DNA of 64,000 nucleotides. Origin: Actinomadura_C alba. Its GTDB lineage: Bacteria > Actinomycetota > Actinomycetes > Streptosporangiales > Streptosporangiaceae. Every line of letters begins with the position of its first letter. The first letter of the stretch is position 1. The DNA is taken from positions 186,001 through 250,000 of the forward strand of contig NZ_BAAAOK010000001.1 in assembly GCF_039530285.1 (NCBI RefSeq), given 5' to 3'. The translations under genes were made by a program, and so were the position numbers. This document shows, in pieces, positions 52,358 through 59,284 of the stretch. Below the pieces are notes generated by a model. It saw only the letters and a list, made by a program, of their open reading frames with translations. It was not told the origin of the DNA and did not search any database.

Positions 52358-52777
52358 TCAGGTGTCGAGGAGTTCCTTGGCCAGGTTCTCCACGCGGGCG
52401 CGGATCTCGTCGCGGATGGGGCGGACGGCCTCCACGCCCTGGCCTGCGGGGTCGTCGAGGGTCCAGTCCAGGTAGCGCTTGCCGGGGAAGACCGGGCAGA
52501 CGTCGCCGCAGCCCATGGTGATGCACACGTCCGAGGACTGGACCGCCTCGACGGTCAGCACCTTGGGCACCTCGGCGGCGATGTCGATGCCTACCTCGCT
52601 CATCGCCTCGACCACGGCGGGGTTGACGGCTTCAGCGGGGGCCGAGCCCGCGGAGCGGACCTCGATGCGGTCGCCGGCCAGGTGGGTGAGGAAGGCGGCG
52701 GCCATCTGGGACCGGCCCGCGTTGTGGACGCAGACGAACAGCACACTGGGCTTGTCGGACACGGGCTTCTCGGACAC
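52358..52777 (-). CDS. arsC: Arsenate reductase ArsC (low-molecular-weight phosphatase type)
   Basis: Cytoplasmic enzyme (139 aa) reducing arsenate to arsenite. Catalytic loop Cys16-X5-Arg22 (FVCVHNAGRSQMA), SAGSAPAEAVNP, and the general acid in LDWTLDDPAGQG. Further cysteines Cys85, Cys90 and Cys94 (CITMGCGDVCPVFPG) can serve the thiol relay of the thioredoxin-linked class. GTG 52777 follows GAGAGGA. It is divergent to the CxC-type arsR gene and should be under its control. Confidence 0.92.
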   Translation of the reverse strand: MSEKPVSDKPSVLFVCVHNAGRSQMAAAFLTHLAGDRIEVRSAGSAPAEAVNPAVVEAMSEVGIDIAAEVPKVLTVEAVQSSDVCITMGCGDVCPVFPGKRYLDWTLDDPAGQGVEAVRPIRDEIRARVENLAKELLDT

Positions 52778-52877
52778 CAGCGGATTCCTCTCGGGTGACG
52801 GGTCGGGCGATCAGGCCGGGTGATCGGGTCGCCGGGCCGGTGGCCTGCGCGAACCGGCACTGCTAACGTAACAGCCC

Positions 52878-53201
52878 ATGATGACATCAGCGGAAACTGA
52901 TGCGTTGGATCTTGAGACGCTCAAGCTGCTGGCCGACCCGCTGCGCGCCCAGATCGTCGCGCTGCTGGCGCGGGAGTCGCTGTGCGTGTGCCACATCGTG
53001 GAGGAGACCGGCGCGCAGCAGACCAACATCTCCAACCACCTGCGCGCCCTGCGCCGCGCCGGGCTCGTGGACACCGAACCGTCCGGCCGCTACGTCTACT
53101 ACCGGCTGCGCCCCCACGCCATCGAGGCCCTCGCCGCCCAGCTCGGCGAACTCGCAAGCACCGCCGCCCGCTCCAGCGACCAGAAGAGGCCCTGCCCATG
53201 A
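52878..53201 (+). CDS. arsR: Arsenite-responsive repressor ArsR
   Basis: Winged-helix repressor (107 aa) with the arsenic-binding CxC in helix 3: Cys36 and Cys38 (ESLCVCHIVEETG), as in E. coli ArsR. Recognition helix QQTNISNHLRALRRAGLV, wing SGRYVYYRL. No ribosome site; TAACGT eight bases before the ATG looks like a -10 box of a leaderless mRNA. A dyad in the first codons could be its own operator. The stop overlaps the aquaporin start (ATGA). Confidence 0.92.
   Translation: MMTSAETDALDLETLKLLADPLRAQIVALLARESLCVCHIVEETGAQQTNISNHLRALRRAGLVDTEPSGRYVYYRLRPHAIEALAAQLGELASTAARSSDQKRPCP
52885..52902. promoter_or_regulatory. Candidate ArsR operator at the arsR start
   Basis: CATCAG (52885-52890) and CTGATG (52897-52902) form a perfect six-base dyad inside codons 3-9 of arsR. 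If the mRNA is leaderless, this is directly downstream of the transcription start, where repressor binding would block elongation or initiation. Confidence 0.45.
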
Positions 53202-53935
53202 CCGCCCCGCCGGAGTTGACCACCGCACCCGGCCAGGACGCGGCCATCGAGCCGCGGCAGCTGCCGCTGGCGCGCCGGGCGCTGGCCGAACTCCTCGGCA
53301 CCGCGCTGCTGGTGGCCGTGGTCGTCGGCTCGGGGATCATGGCCGTGCAGCTGTCCCCCCACGATGTGGGGCTGCAGCTGCTGGAGAACTCCACCGCCAC
53401 CGTGTTCGGCCTAGCCGCGCTCATCCTGATCTTCGGCCCCGTGTCCGGCGCGCATTTCAACCCGGTCGTCACGGCCGCCGACTGCCTCCTGCAGGGCCGC
53501 CCCCTACGGGACCTGGCCGCCTACGTTCCCGCGCAGATCGCCGGGGCGATCGGCGGGGCCGTGCTGGCCAACCTGATGTTCGACCTGTCGGCGGTCACGG
53601 CCTCCCACCATGACCGCGCTGAGGCGCACCTGTGGCTCGGCGAGGTCGTGGCCACCCTCGGGCTGATCATCCTGATCTTCTCGCTGGTCCGCACAGAACG
53701 GACCGCACTGGCCGCGCCCGCGGTCGGCGCCTACATCGGCGCGGCTTACTGGTTCACCAGTTCGACGTCCTTCGCCAACCCCGCCGTCACGATCGGCCGC
53801 GCGTTCAGCGACACCTTCGCCGGGATCGCGCCCGCCTCCGTCCCCGGCTTCGTGATCGCCCAGCTGGCAGGCGCGGCCATCGGCGCGGCGCTGGTGCTGA
53901 TCTTCTACCCGGGCCGGGTGCTCGTGCGGCGCTGA
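53198..53935 (+). CDS. Aquaglyceroporin-like arsenic channel (AqpS type)
   Basis: Membrane channel of the MIP family (245 aa, six helices and two half-helix loops). The first loop has Asn-Pro-Val at 88-90 in GAHFNPVVT in place of NPA; the second is intact, Asn-Pro-Ala 194-196 (SFANPAVTIGR). In Sinorhizobium meliloti an aquaporin, AqpS, replaces the efflux pump in an arsR-aqpS-arsC operon and lets arsenite out down its gradient. Here it is coupled to arsR by ATGA and divergent to arsC, the same logic. Confidence 0.87.
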   Translation: MTAPPELTTAPGQDAAIEPRQLPLARRALAELLGTALLVAVVVGSGIMAVQLSPHDVGLQLLENSTATVFGLAALILIFGPVSGAHFNPVVTAADCLLQGRPLRDLAAYVPAQIAGAIGGAVLANLMFDLSAVTASHHDRAEAHLWLGEVVATLGLIILIFSLVRTERTALAAPAVGAYIGAAYWFTSSTSFANPAVTIGRAFSDTFAGIAPASVPGFVIAQLAGAAIGAALVLIFYPGRVLVRR

Positions 53936-54127
53936 TCAGCAGCCGTACGGTACGGCGTTCCGGTCTTATCGGCCGGTGGGCGGGCAGCAGGTACGCACGG
54001 CGTCGGCGCCGACACCCGCCACGTCCTGACCCGGCTCCGCAAGCAGGCCCGCGCCGCCGGCCGCGCACTGGTCACCACGCGCCGGTGACCGTCCGGTGAC
54101 CGCCATGGCCGCGCATTCGGGTGTCGG
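53936..54127. other. Intergenic scar between aqpS and the second arsR
   Basis: In frame after the aqpS stop, about 45 codons stay open with good third-position bias (GVGADTRHVLTRLRKQARAA) before TGA at 54086-54088. There is no start or ribosome site. It may be the tail of a deleted gene; I do not recognise it. Confidence 0.3.
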
Positions 54128-54493
54128 TCAGGCCGAGGTGAGAGCGGGCAGCGCAAACAAGCCGGACAGCCGGGTCAGCGCTTCGGGGATCACCCGGTAG
54201 TACACCCAGGTCCCGCGTCGCTCGCCCTCGATCAGTCCGGCCTGGCGCAGCACCTTCAGATGGTGGGAGATCGTCGGCGCGGTCAGCTCGAACGCCCCGG
54301 TCAGATCGCACACGCACACCTCGCCGCCCGGTCCCGAGGCGATCAGGTTCACCAGCCGCAACCGCACGGGATCGGCCAGCGCCTTGAACACCTTCGCCAG
54401 TTCGGCCGCCTCCTCCTCGCCCATCACCGGGCCGCTGAGCGGCGCGCAGCACGCCGACGCGGAGACGTCCTCAACATCCAGCAACTTAGACAT
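54128..54493 (-). CDS. arsR: ArsR repressor, second copy (CgArsR/CadC-like)
   Basis: 121-aa repressor. Cys15-Cys16 (SASACCAPL) and Cys60/Cys62 (GGEVCVCDLTGAF): the vicinal pair at 15-16 is as in Corynebacterium ArsR, where a Cys triad binds arsenite. Recognition helix TAPTISHHLKVLRQAGLI, wing RGTWVYYRV. ATG 54493. It is divergent to the CadI/ArsI-like gene across an AT-rich stretch with repeated CATCTA (54494-54520), a probable operator region, and presumably controls both. Confidence 0.9.
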   Translation of the reverse strand: MSKLLDVEDVSASACCAPLSGPVMGEEEAAELAKVFKALADPVRLRLVNLIASGPGGEVCVCDLTGAFELTAPTISHHLKVLRQAGLIEGERRGTWVYYRVIPEALTRLSGLFALPALTSA

Positions 54494-54672
54494 GCATCTA
54501 ATTTGACATCTATCTATACACGGAGGCAAACTCAAGGCATCTCCTGATTAGAAGTTCATCGAAACAAGGAGCTTGAGACGGGCCCGGCGCGGCCGCGGCT
54601 GTCGCCCTCGGCCTCCACCTCGGCCAAGACACCGACCCGGAGTTCGATCCGCACCCCAAGGAGGAATCACCT

Positions 54673-55188
54673 ATGTCTCGAGTCCAGCTCGCCCTGCGCG
54701 TCTCCGACCTGGAAGGCTCGATCGCCTTCTACTCCAAGTTGTTCGGCGCCGAACCGGCCAAGCTGCGGCCCGGCTACGCCAACTTCGCCATCGCCGAGCC
54801 GCCGCTCAAGCTCGTCCTGATCGAAGGCGAAGCCGGCCAGCCCACCCGGATGGACCACCTCGGCGTCGAGGTCGAGGACTCCGGCCAGGTCACCGACGCC
54901 ACCCAGCGGCTCTCCGACGCCAGCCTGGCCACCTTCGAGGAGAACGACACCTCCTGCTGCTACGCCCTGCAGGACAAGGTGTGGGTCACCGGCCCCGGCA
55001 ACGAACCCTGGGAGGTGTACGTGGTCAAGGCCGACGCCGACACCCTCGGCAAGAGCGCCGCACCCGCCGCCGACAGCGACGCCTGCTGCGGCACCACCGC
55101 CTGCTGCACCCCCGACGAACAGGTCATCGACCCCGCCCAGATTCCGGCCGAGGCCAAAGCCGCCGCCGGATGCGGCTGCAGCAGCTGA
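54673..55188 (+). CDS. cadI: CadI/ArsI-type glyoxalase-fold protein
   Basis: Cytoplasmic VOC-fold protein (171 aa). The sequence is close to mycobacterial CadI (SKLFGAEPAKLRPGYANFAI). ArsI cleaves the C-As bond of methylarsenite with Fe(II); its His62, vicinal cysteines (here Cys95-Cys96) and Glu (here 114) are present, but position 5 is Gln rather than ArsI His5, so organoarsenical lyase activity is uncertain and metal sequestration is possible. A C-terminal tail of 45 residues carries two CC pairs (ACCGTTACC) and ends GCGCSS. AAGGAGG precedes ATG 54673. Divergent to the second arsR. Confidence 0.87.
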   Translation: MSRVQLALRVSDLEGSIAFYSKLFGAEPAKLRPGYANFAIAEPPLKLVLIEGEAGQPTRMDHLGVEVEDSGQVTDATQRLSDASLATFEENDTSCCYALQDKVWVTGPGNEPWEVYVVKADADTLGKSAAPAADSDACCGTTACCTPDEQVIDPAQIPAEAKAAAGCGCSS

Positions 55189-55317
55189 CCCGCACACGAG
55201 AGCCACCGACTCCGGTCGCCCGGCGGCCGCGTCCGCTTCGGATGCGGCCGCTTCCCCTTTCCAGCGGTGTTCGGGCGGCGATTCCAGCATCGGAACGAAA
55301 GGTCGGGACGCGCCCGA

Positions 55318-55519
55318 CGGCCCGCGATCGTGTTCACCGGCGCGACCCGCAACTCCCTGGTCGTGCTCCCCTGGCGCTGGCCCTGCCGGAGAGATCGTGA
55401 TTGCCGCGGTCGTGGTCGTGGCCCAGACCCTGGTGGAGGTCGTCGGCATGGTGATCTACGTGCGGGTCGTCCCCCGCCTCCTGCCCGCACCGGCGGCCAC
55501 GATCACGCCACGATCGTGA
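55318..55519 (+). pseudogene. ACR3-type arsenite permease, 3' remnant
   Basis: RPAIVFTGATRNSLVVLP is the conserved late segment of ACR3 pumps; after it one C is missing (CTCCCCTGG), a second frame change follows near 55390, and the frame VIAAVVVVAQTLVEVVGMVI then YVRVVPRLLPA runs to TGA at 55517. The front nine helices are absent. It lies after cadI on the same strand, where an ars operon would carry the pump. Confidence 0.72.
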
Positions 55520-55523
55520 TCGG

Positions 55524-55853
55524 CTAACCCGCGCCCTTCTTCCCCACCGTCGCGGTGTCGGCGGCCGTGCAGCTGCAGTCGCTCCCGCCACTGCACCCGC
55601 CCTTCCCACCGGTCCCGGTGGTTCCAGCGGTGGTGCAGCCGGGACGGCGGGACCGCCGGTAGCCGGCCCACCCGAACGCCGCCGCGGCCGTGACGGCCAG
55701 GACGACCGCGATGGCGGGCATCCGGTCGGCCAGGAACACCGCCGTCCCACCCGACAGGACCCCGGCGGCGATCAGCACCGGGAGGGCGCAGCAGGCGACG
55801 CACGCCACCGCCGCCAGCGCGCCGAGGCCGGTGCCGGTCTTGGACGTCGTCAT
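55524..55853 (-). CDS. Small Cys-rich two-helix membrane protein (MerT/MerC-like)
   Basis: 109 aa. First helix LGALAAVACVACCALPVLIA with a vicinal Cys pair typical of mercuric ion transporters, second helix AIAVVLAVTAAAAFGWAGY, then a Gly/Thr-rich cytoplasmic tail with cysteines GCTTAG, GGCSGGSDCSC. It is too short for full MerT plus MerP. ATG 55853 lies 11 bases after the merR stop, so it is the third gene of a MerR-controlled operon. Role in import or binding of a soft metal is inferred. Confidence 0.7.
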   Translation of the reverse strand: MTTSKTGTGLGALAAVACVACCALPVLIAAGVLSGGTAVFLADRMPAIAVVLAVTAAAAFGWAGYRRSRRPGCTTAGTTGTGGKGGCSGGSDCSCTAADTATVGKKGAG

Positions 55854-55864
55854 CCGAAGCTCCT

Positions 55865-56323
55865 TCACTCCTGGTCTCGCTGGGTGGGGCGGTCGGGGTG
55901 GGCGAGGTCGGCGAACGGAAGCGGACAGCACGGCTGCCCCGCACAGGCGATCAGGTCGTCGCAGCCGGCGTCGATCGCCTCCCGCAGCGTGGCGCGGATG
56001 ATCTCCAGGTCGGCGATGCGTTCCTCGACCTCGATCAGCTTCAGCCGCGCCCGCTCCAGCAGGCCCGCGTCACGGCGCCCGTGCTGATGCGTCCCGGTCT
56101 CCAGCAGGTCGGCGACCTCCTCCAGGGTGAACCCGAGCCGCTGCGCCGTCTTGATCACCCGCAGGACCGTGACGGCCTCGGCAGGGTAGAGGCGGTGCCC
56201 GCCCAGCGTCCGCTCCGGCTCGGCGAGCAGGCCGCGACGTTCGTAATAGCGCAGGGTCTGCGGGTTCACCCCGGCCGCCTGTGCGACCTCGCTGGACCGC
56301 AGCCCCTCATACGGGCCGCTCAT
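55865..56323 (-). CDS. MerR-family metal-responsive regulator
   Basis: 152-aa activator. N-terminal HTH SEVAQAAGVNPQTLRYYERRG, wing GGHRLYPAEAV, long dimer helix, then Cys121, Cys127, Cys132 and Cys133 (CDDLIACAGQPCCPL). Compared with Tn501 MerR, the later two Cys positions exist but the Cys82 equivalent is Gln79 (GTHQHG for GTHCEE), so Hg(II) specificity is doubtful; another soft metal is possible. ATG 56323 overlaps the stop of the gene in front (ATGA). Confidence 0.87.
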   Translation of the reverse strand: MSGPYEGLRSSEVAQAAGVNPQTLRYYERRGLLAEPERTLGGHRLYPAEAVTVLRVIKTAQRLGFTLEEVADLLETGTHQHGRRDAGLLERARLKLIEVEERIADLEIIRATLREAIDAGCDDLIACAGQPCCPLPFADLAHPDRPTQRDQE

Positions 56324-56673
56324 CCGGCCCACGTCCGGGCGACGGTCTCCGGCGGCGCGTTCCGCTCCGCCAGCGTCTGCATCCCGTCCAGCGTCGGGTC
56401 GGCGTCCTGCGGCGCCGTCACCTCCACCACCAGCCCGGCCTCGGTCCTGGCGTAGGAGAAGCCCAGAAACGCGCAGCACTGCTCCTCCTGACCGAACAGG
56501 TCCCGGATCTCCGCCTCCCGCCGAGCGTCGGCGTCGAACGTCAGCCGCAGCAACAGCGGCTCGCGCTCCACCCCCGTCAGCCCGCGGGCGAACAGGCTCT
56601 CGAACTCCGTCAGCCGATCCACCATCCGGTTCGGCGACAACGTGCACATGATCGGCACCTCAGACCCAGCCAT
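56320..56673 (-). CDS. Hypothetical protein, first gene of the merR operon
   Basis: 117 aa, no signal or membrane segment. Ferredoxin-like strand-helix pattern with REPLLLRLTFDADARREAEI and a vicinal Cys pair in EEQCCAFLGFSY that might bind metal. ATG 56673 has GGAG upstream and sits 45 bases after the MerR-type -10 box. The family is often seen beside merR in actinomycetes, but its function is not known to me. Confidence 0.7.
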   Translation of the reverse strand: MAGSEVPIMCTLSPNRMVDRLTEFESLFARGLTGVEREPLLLRLTFDADARREAEIRDLFGQEEQCCAFLGFSYARTEAGLVVEVTAPQDADPTLDGMQTLAERNAPPETVARTWAG

Positions 56674-56717
56674 CACCCGGCTCCGTCCCGGCCACCCCTG
56701 CTGCGGCCACACCCCGA

Positions 56718-56748
56718 CGGTAAGCCTGTACCCCGGTACCGGATGCAA
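56718..56748 (-). promoter_or_regulatory. MerR-type promoter with 19-base spacer
   Basis: On the minus strand: -35 TTGCAT, a 19-base spacer holding the dyad CCGGTACC/GGTACAGG, and -10 TTACCG. The over-long spacer with a centred dyad is diagnostic for MerR-family promoters that are untwisted on metal binding. It drives the three leftward genes 56673 to 55524. Confidence 0.78.
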
Positions 56749-56780
56749 GCTGTTCCGCGAACTGTTCCGATCCCGAGCCC

Positions 56781-56909
56781 GCACGACGCTCCATCCGCCG
56801 CCGCTACGCCGAAGGCGAGGTCTCCCTCGCCGACCTGGCCACCGAGTACAGCGTCGGACGCTCCACCATCCACCGCATCATCCACGGCCCAGCCGACGGA
56901 AAGAGCTGA
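56781..56909 (+). pseudogene. Recombinase/resolvase HTH remnant
   Basis: 42 open codons ending at TGA 56907 spell RRRYAEGEVSLADLATEY and SVGRSTIHRIIHG, the C-terminal helix-turn-helix of resolvase/invertase-type recombinases. No start codon or catalytic domain remains in front. It marks the right side of the metal-resistance island. Confidence 0.55.
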
Positions 56910-57097
56910 CCGACTCACGTCCCACCTCGGCTAACACGCACTTTGCGGCTCACCGTAGCTATAGGAGACTCCGGGCCTCGATCAATTGCCCGAAGGACTT
57001 CGCCCGCGGATCCAGGAGACGCCTCGCCCGCCGACGCCCGAGGCATCCCGTCGCGGACGCGCGCCGGTGGGAAGGTCCGGAGAGTTCGAGTACTTCG

Positions 57098-57478
57098 TCA
57101 TGTTCGCAACCTCGCCCACATTATTTTTCCGCCGGTCTCGACGCGCTGGGATCCGTGTTCGTCGCTGAGCATTCCGACCAGATAAAGGCCCCTGCCGGAT
57201 TCCGCGTTCGGGCTCGGCGGCGTTTCTCCGCCAATGGCGGGCGTGGTGTCGTCGGAGTCCCAGACGCCGAGGGAAACGGCGTCCTCTTCCCGCGCCAGTA
57301 CCAGCAGCACGACCTTTCCCGGCGTCGCCGCCACGGCATTCGTCACGAGCTCGGAAACGATCAGTCTCGCGTTCTCCACGAAGGGACGGAGACTCCAGCT
57401 CATCAGCGTGACCTCGGTGAGCGTCCGCGCCTCCGTGACCCGATCGGGCGTCGCGACGAAAGAGAACCGCGCTTTCAT
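57098..57478 (-). CDS. ATP-binding anti-sigma-like protein (HATPase_c)
   Basis: 126-aa GHKL-fold protein of the SpoIIAB/RsbW-like group common in actinomycetes. N-box ENARLIVSELVTNAVAATPG, G1 box WDSDDTTPAIG and G2 box GRGLYLVGMLSDEHG are present; there is no sensor or H-box. ATG 57478 is used, though GTG or ATG codons further upstream would add up to 20 residues. Usually paired with a DUF5753 regulator and a DUF397 protein, as here, in differentiation-type regulatory trios. Confidence 0.83.
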   Translation of the reverse strand: MKARFSFVATPDRVTEARTLTEVTLMSWSLRPFVENARLIVSELVTNAVAATPGKVVLLVLAREEDAVSLGVWDSDDTTPAIGGETPPSPNAESGRGLYLVGMLSDEHGSQRVETGGKIMWARLRT

Positions 57479-57576
57479 CGTCCCGCGAGATACCGCACCC
57501 GGAGACGCCGTGCCCGACCGCACTCCACCCGGAAACACTCTACGCGGCGGCCTTACTCCACTCCGACGACGCGGCG

Positions 57577-57981
57577 GTGGCGGCCCGCCTGACCCGTCAG
57601 AGCATCCTCACCAGAGAGAATCCGCCGCCGCCTCACCTGGTCTGCGTACTCGACGAGGGCGTGCTCTATCGCGAGATCGGTAGCCCCAAGGTGATGCGTG
57701 AACAGCTCGAACATCTCGTCGCCTCGGTATCCGATCGCGTGAGCGTTCAGATCGTCCCCTCCCGCCAGCATCGCGGCATCTCCGGATCGTTCGTGCTCGC
57801 TACTCTGGACGACAGGTCCGAGGTAGCTTATGTGGAGACGGCCGCTCTCGGCATGACGATGGGTGACCCGAAAACCCTCACGACCCTCAACGAGTCATTC
57901 GACAGAATTCGCTCCCAGGCACTGCCCGTGGACATGTCGATAGAGCTCATCACCAGAACGGCGGAACGGAAATGGACCTGA
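57577..57981 (+). CDS. DUF5753 (Scr1-type) regulator lacking its HTH
   Basis: 134 residues from GTG 57577 of the C-terminal DUF5753 domain (LTRQSILTRENPPP, LVCVLDEGVLYREIG, MREQLEHLV, FVLATLDDRSEVAYVE). The same frame is open upstream (HPETLYAAALLHSDDAAV), but no XRE helix-turn-helix domain exists; the place is taken by the start of the divergent ATPase gene. Full proteins have about 280 residues. A 5' deletion is likely, leaving a protein unable to bind DNA. The end overlaps the DUF397 start. Confidence 0.72.
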   Translation: MAARLTRQSILTRENPPPPHLVCVLDEGVLYREIGSPKVMREQLEHLVASVSDRVSVQIVPSRQHRGISGSFVLATLDDRSEVAYVETAALGMTMGDPKTLTTLNESFDRIRSQALPVDMSIELITRTAERKWT

Positions 57982-58169
57982 CAGGCGCCCAATGGCGCAC
58001 GTCGCGCCGCAGCACCGACAACGGGGGGCAGTGCGTCGAGGTCGCGGCGCTTCCCAGTCACATCGCGGTCAGAGACAGCAAGAACCCGCGGGGCGGAATC
58101 CTTTCCTTCAGCCGCGAGGCGTTCGAGGGCCTCCTCACGGACATCAAGGCCGGGCGGCTGACCCCATAG
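57972..58169 (+). CDS. DUF397 protein
   Basis: 65-aa protein: TGAQWRTSRRSTDNGGQCVE, VRDSKNPRGGILSFSREAF and a short C-terminal helix are the whole DUF397 fold. ATG 57972 lies ten bases inside the preceding gene, so translation is coupled. DUF397 proteins act as small partners, antitoxin-like, of DUF5753 regulators in actinomycetes; with the partner truncated its role here is unclear. Confidence 0.9.
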   Translation: MDLTGAQWRTSRRSTDNGGQCVEVAALPSHIAVRDSKNPRGGILSFSREAFEGLLTDIKAGRLTP

Positions 58170-58215
58170 CGCTGATCTCACCAACCACTTTGAAAGGTCT
58201 GACGAGGGCCCGGTC

Positions 58216-58725
58216 TCAGCATTCCGGGTGCTCGGCGAGGTGTTTCGCGTAGCGGTGCGAAGGAACGAGGATGGGCCCGGTGGCACCCGCGGCCGGATAG
58301 TCGAACGGGCCCTCATCGGTCCACCCGTTCCGCTCGTAGAACCTGCGGGCTCGCGCGTTGCCCGCGACCACCGCCAGCCACGCTCGCCGGTGGCCGTTCG
58401 ATCCGACGAGACGTTCCGCCTCGGCGAGCAGGGCGGTCGCCACGCCGGTGCCGCGGTGATCTTCGGACACGTAGACCTGTTCGACCTCGTCGTCCACCAC
58501 CATCACGAACCCCGCAACCGCGTCACCGGCGACCGCGACCACCGTGTCGCCGACGCGCTGCGCGGCGCGCGTTCCGAACGACTCGGGCGTGCGGGCCACG
58601 ACGAGCTCGGCCGGAACGTTTCCCAGATGGCCGTCGCGCCATCCGCGCCACCAGATCCTCGCCACCGCCTCGGCGTCTTCCGCGCGTGCGGGACGAACCT
58701 CCACGGCCGCCTCTTCGGTCGTCAT
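58216..58725 (-). CDS. GNAT-family N-acetyltransferase
   Basis: 169-aa acetyltransferase: VRPARAEDAEAVARIWWRGW, VEQVYVSEDHRGTGVATALL (acetyl-CoA loop) and NARARRFYERNGWTDEG. Substrate unknown. ATG 58725 lacks a ribosome site, but TACATT seven bases before it may be a -10 box of a leaderless mRNA; ATG 58752 would add nine residues. It is divergent to a YjbR-type gene. Confidence 0.87.
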   Translation of the reverse strand: MTTEEAAVEVRPARAEDAEAVARIWWRGWRDGHLGNVPAELVVARTPESFGTRAAQRVGDTVVAVAGDAVAGFVMVVDDEVEQVYVSEDHRGTGVATALLAEAERLVGSNGHRRAWLAVVAGNARARRFYERNGWTDEGPFDYPAAGATGPILVPSHRYAKHLAEHPEC

Positions 58726-58803
58726 GTCGACCAATGTAATAAAAAGATCCATTCTCTAACGCGCCGGTGGGCGCGGCCGCGCGCACTGACACGGGAGGGA
58801 TGG

Positions 58804-59217
58804 GTGACCGAACCGGCGGACGCCCCGCCCGATATCGTCACCCGGCTCCGGTCGGTGTGCCTCGGGCTGCCGGAGGCGTACGAGGAACCTGCGTGGGTGG
58901 GCACGCGCTGGCGGATCCGCAAGCGGACCTTCGCCCACGTCCTCGTGATCGACTCGGGACGGCCGCCGTCGTACGCCCGGGCCGCGGCGGCCGACGGCCC
59001 GATCACCGTGCTGACGTTCCGATCATCCGGTGCGGAACGCAACGCGCTGCGCAGCGCGGGTCATCCGTACTTCCTGCTCCCATGGGGCGCCGATGTCGTC
59101 GGCATGGTGCTCGACACCGGAGTCGACTGGGACGAGGTCGCGGAGCTCCTCACCGAGAGCTACTGCGTCCTGGCACCGAGGAAGCTGGTCGCGCTGGTCG
59201 AACGACCCGACGAGTGA
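58804..59217 (+). CDS. MmcQ/YjbR-family protein
   Basis: 137-aa small protein with the CyaY-like DNA-binding fold. VTRLRSVCLGLPEAYEEPAW, RIRKRTFAHV, then LRSAGHPYFLLPWGADVVGM and LTESYCVLAPRKLVALV are characteristic. Function of the family is undefined. GTG 58804 has GGGAGGG in front. Convergent with the sensor kinase gene. Confidence 0.88.
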   Translation: MTEPADAPPDIVTRLRSVCLGLPEAYEEPAWVGTRWRIRKRTFAHVLVIDSGRPPSYARAAAADGPITVLTFRSSGAERNALRSAGHPYFLLPWGADVVGMVLDTGVDWDEVAELLTESYCVLAPRKLVALVERPDE

Positions 59218-59284
59218 CCCGGCCCGCCGACTTACCGCCCGCCGGCCGACCGGCCCGCTGACGAGCGACCGGACCGAGGAGCCG

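Noticed and set aside
51052..56909. The whole ars/mer island as the cargo of one Tn3 transposon with tnpA at the left
   Set aside because: tnpA reads rightward and the terminal-repeat-like end follows its stop, so that transposon lay to the left of 51065, not over the ars genes. No matching right end was found by eye.
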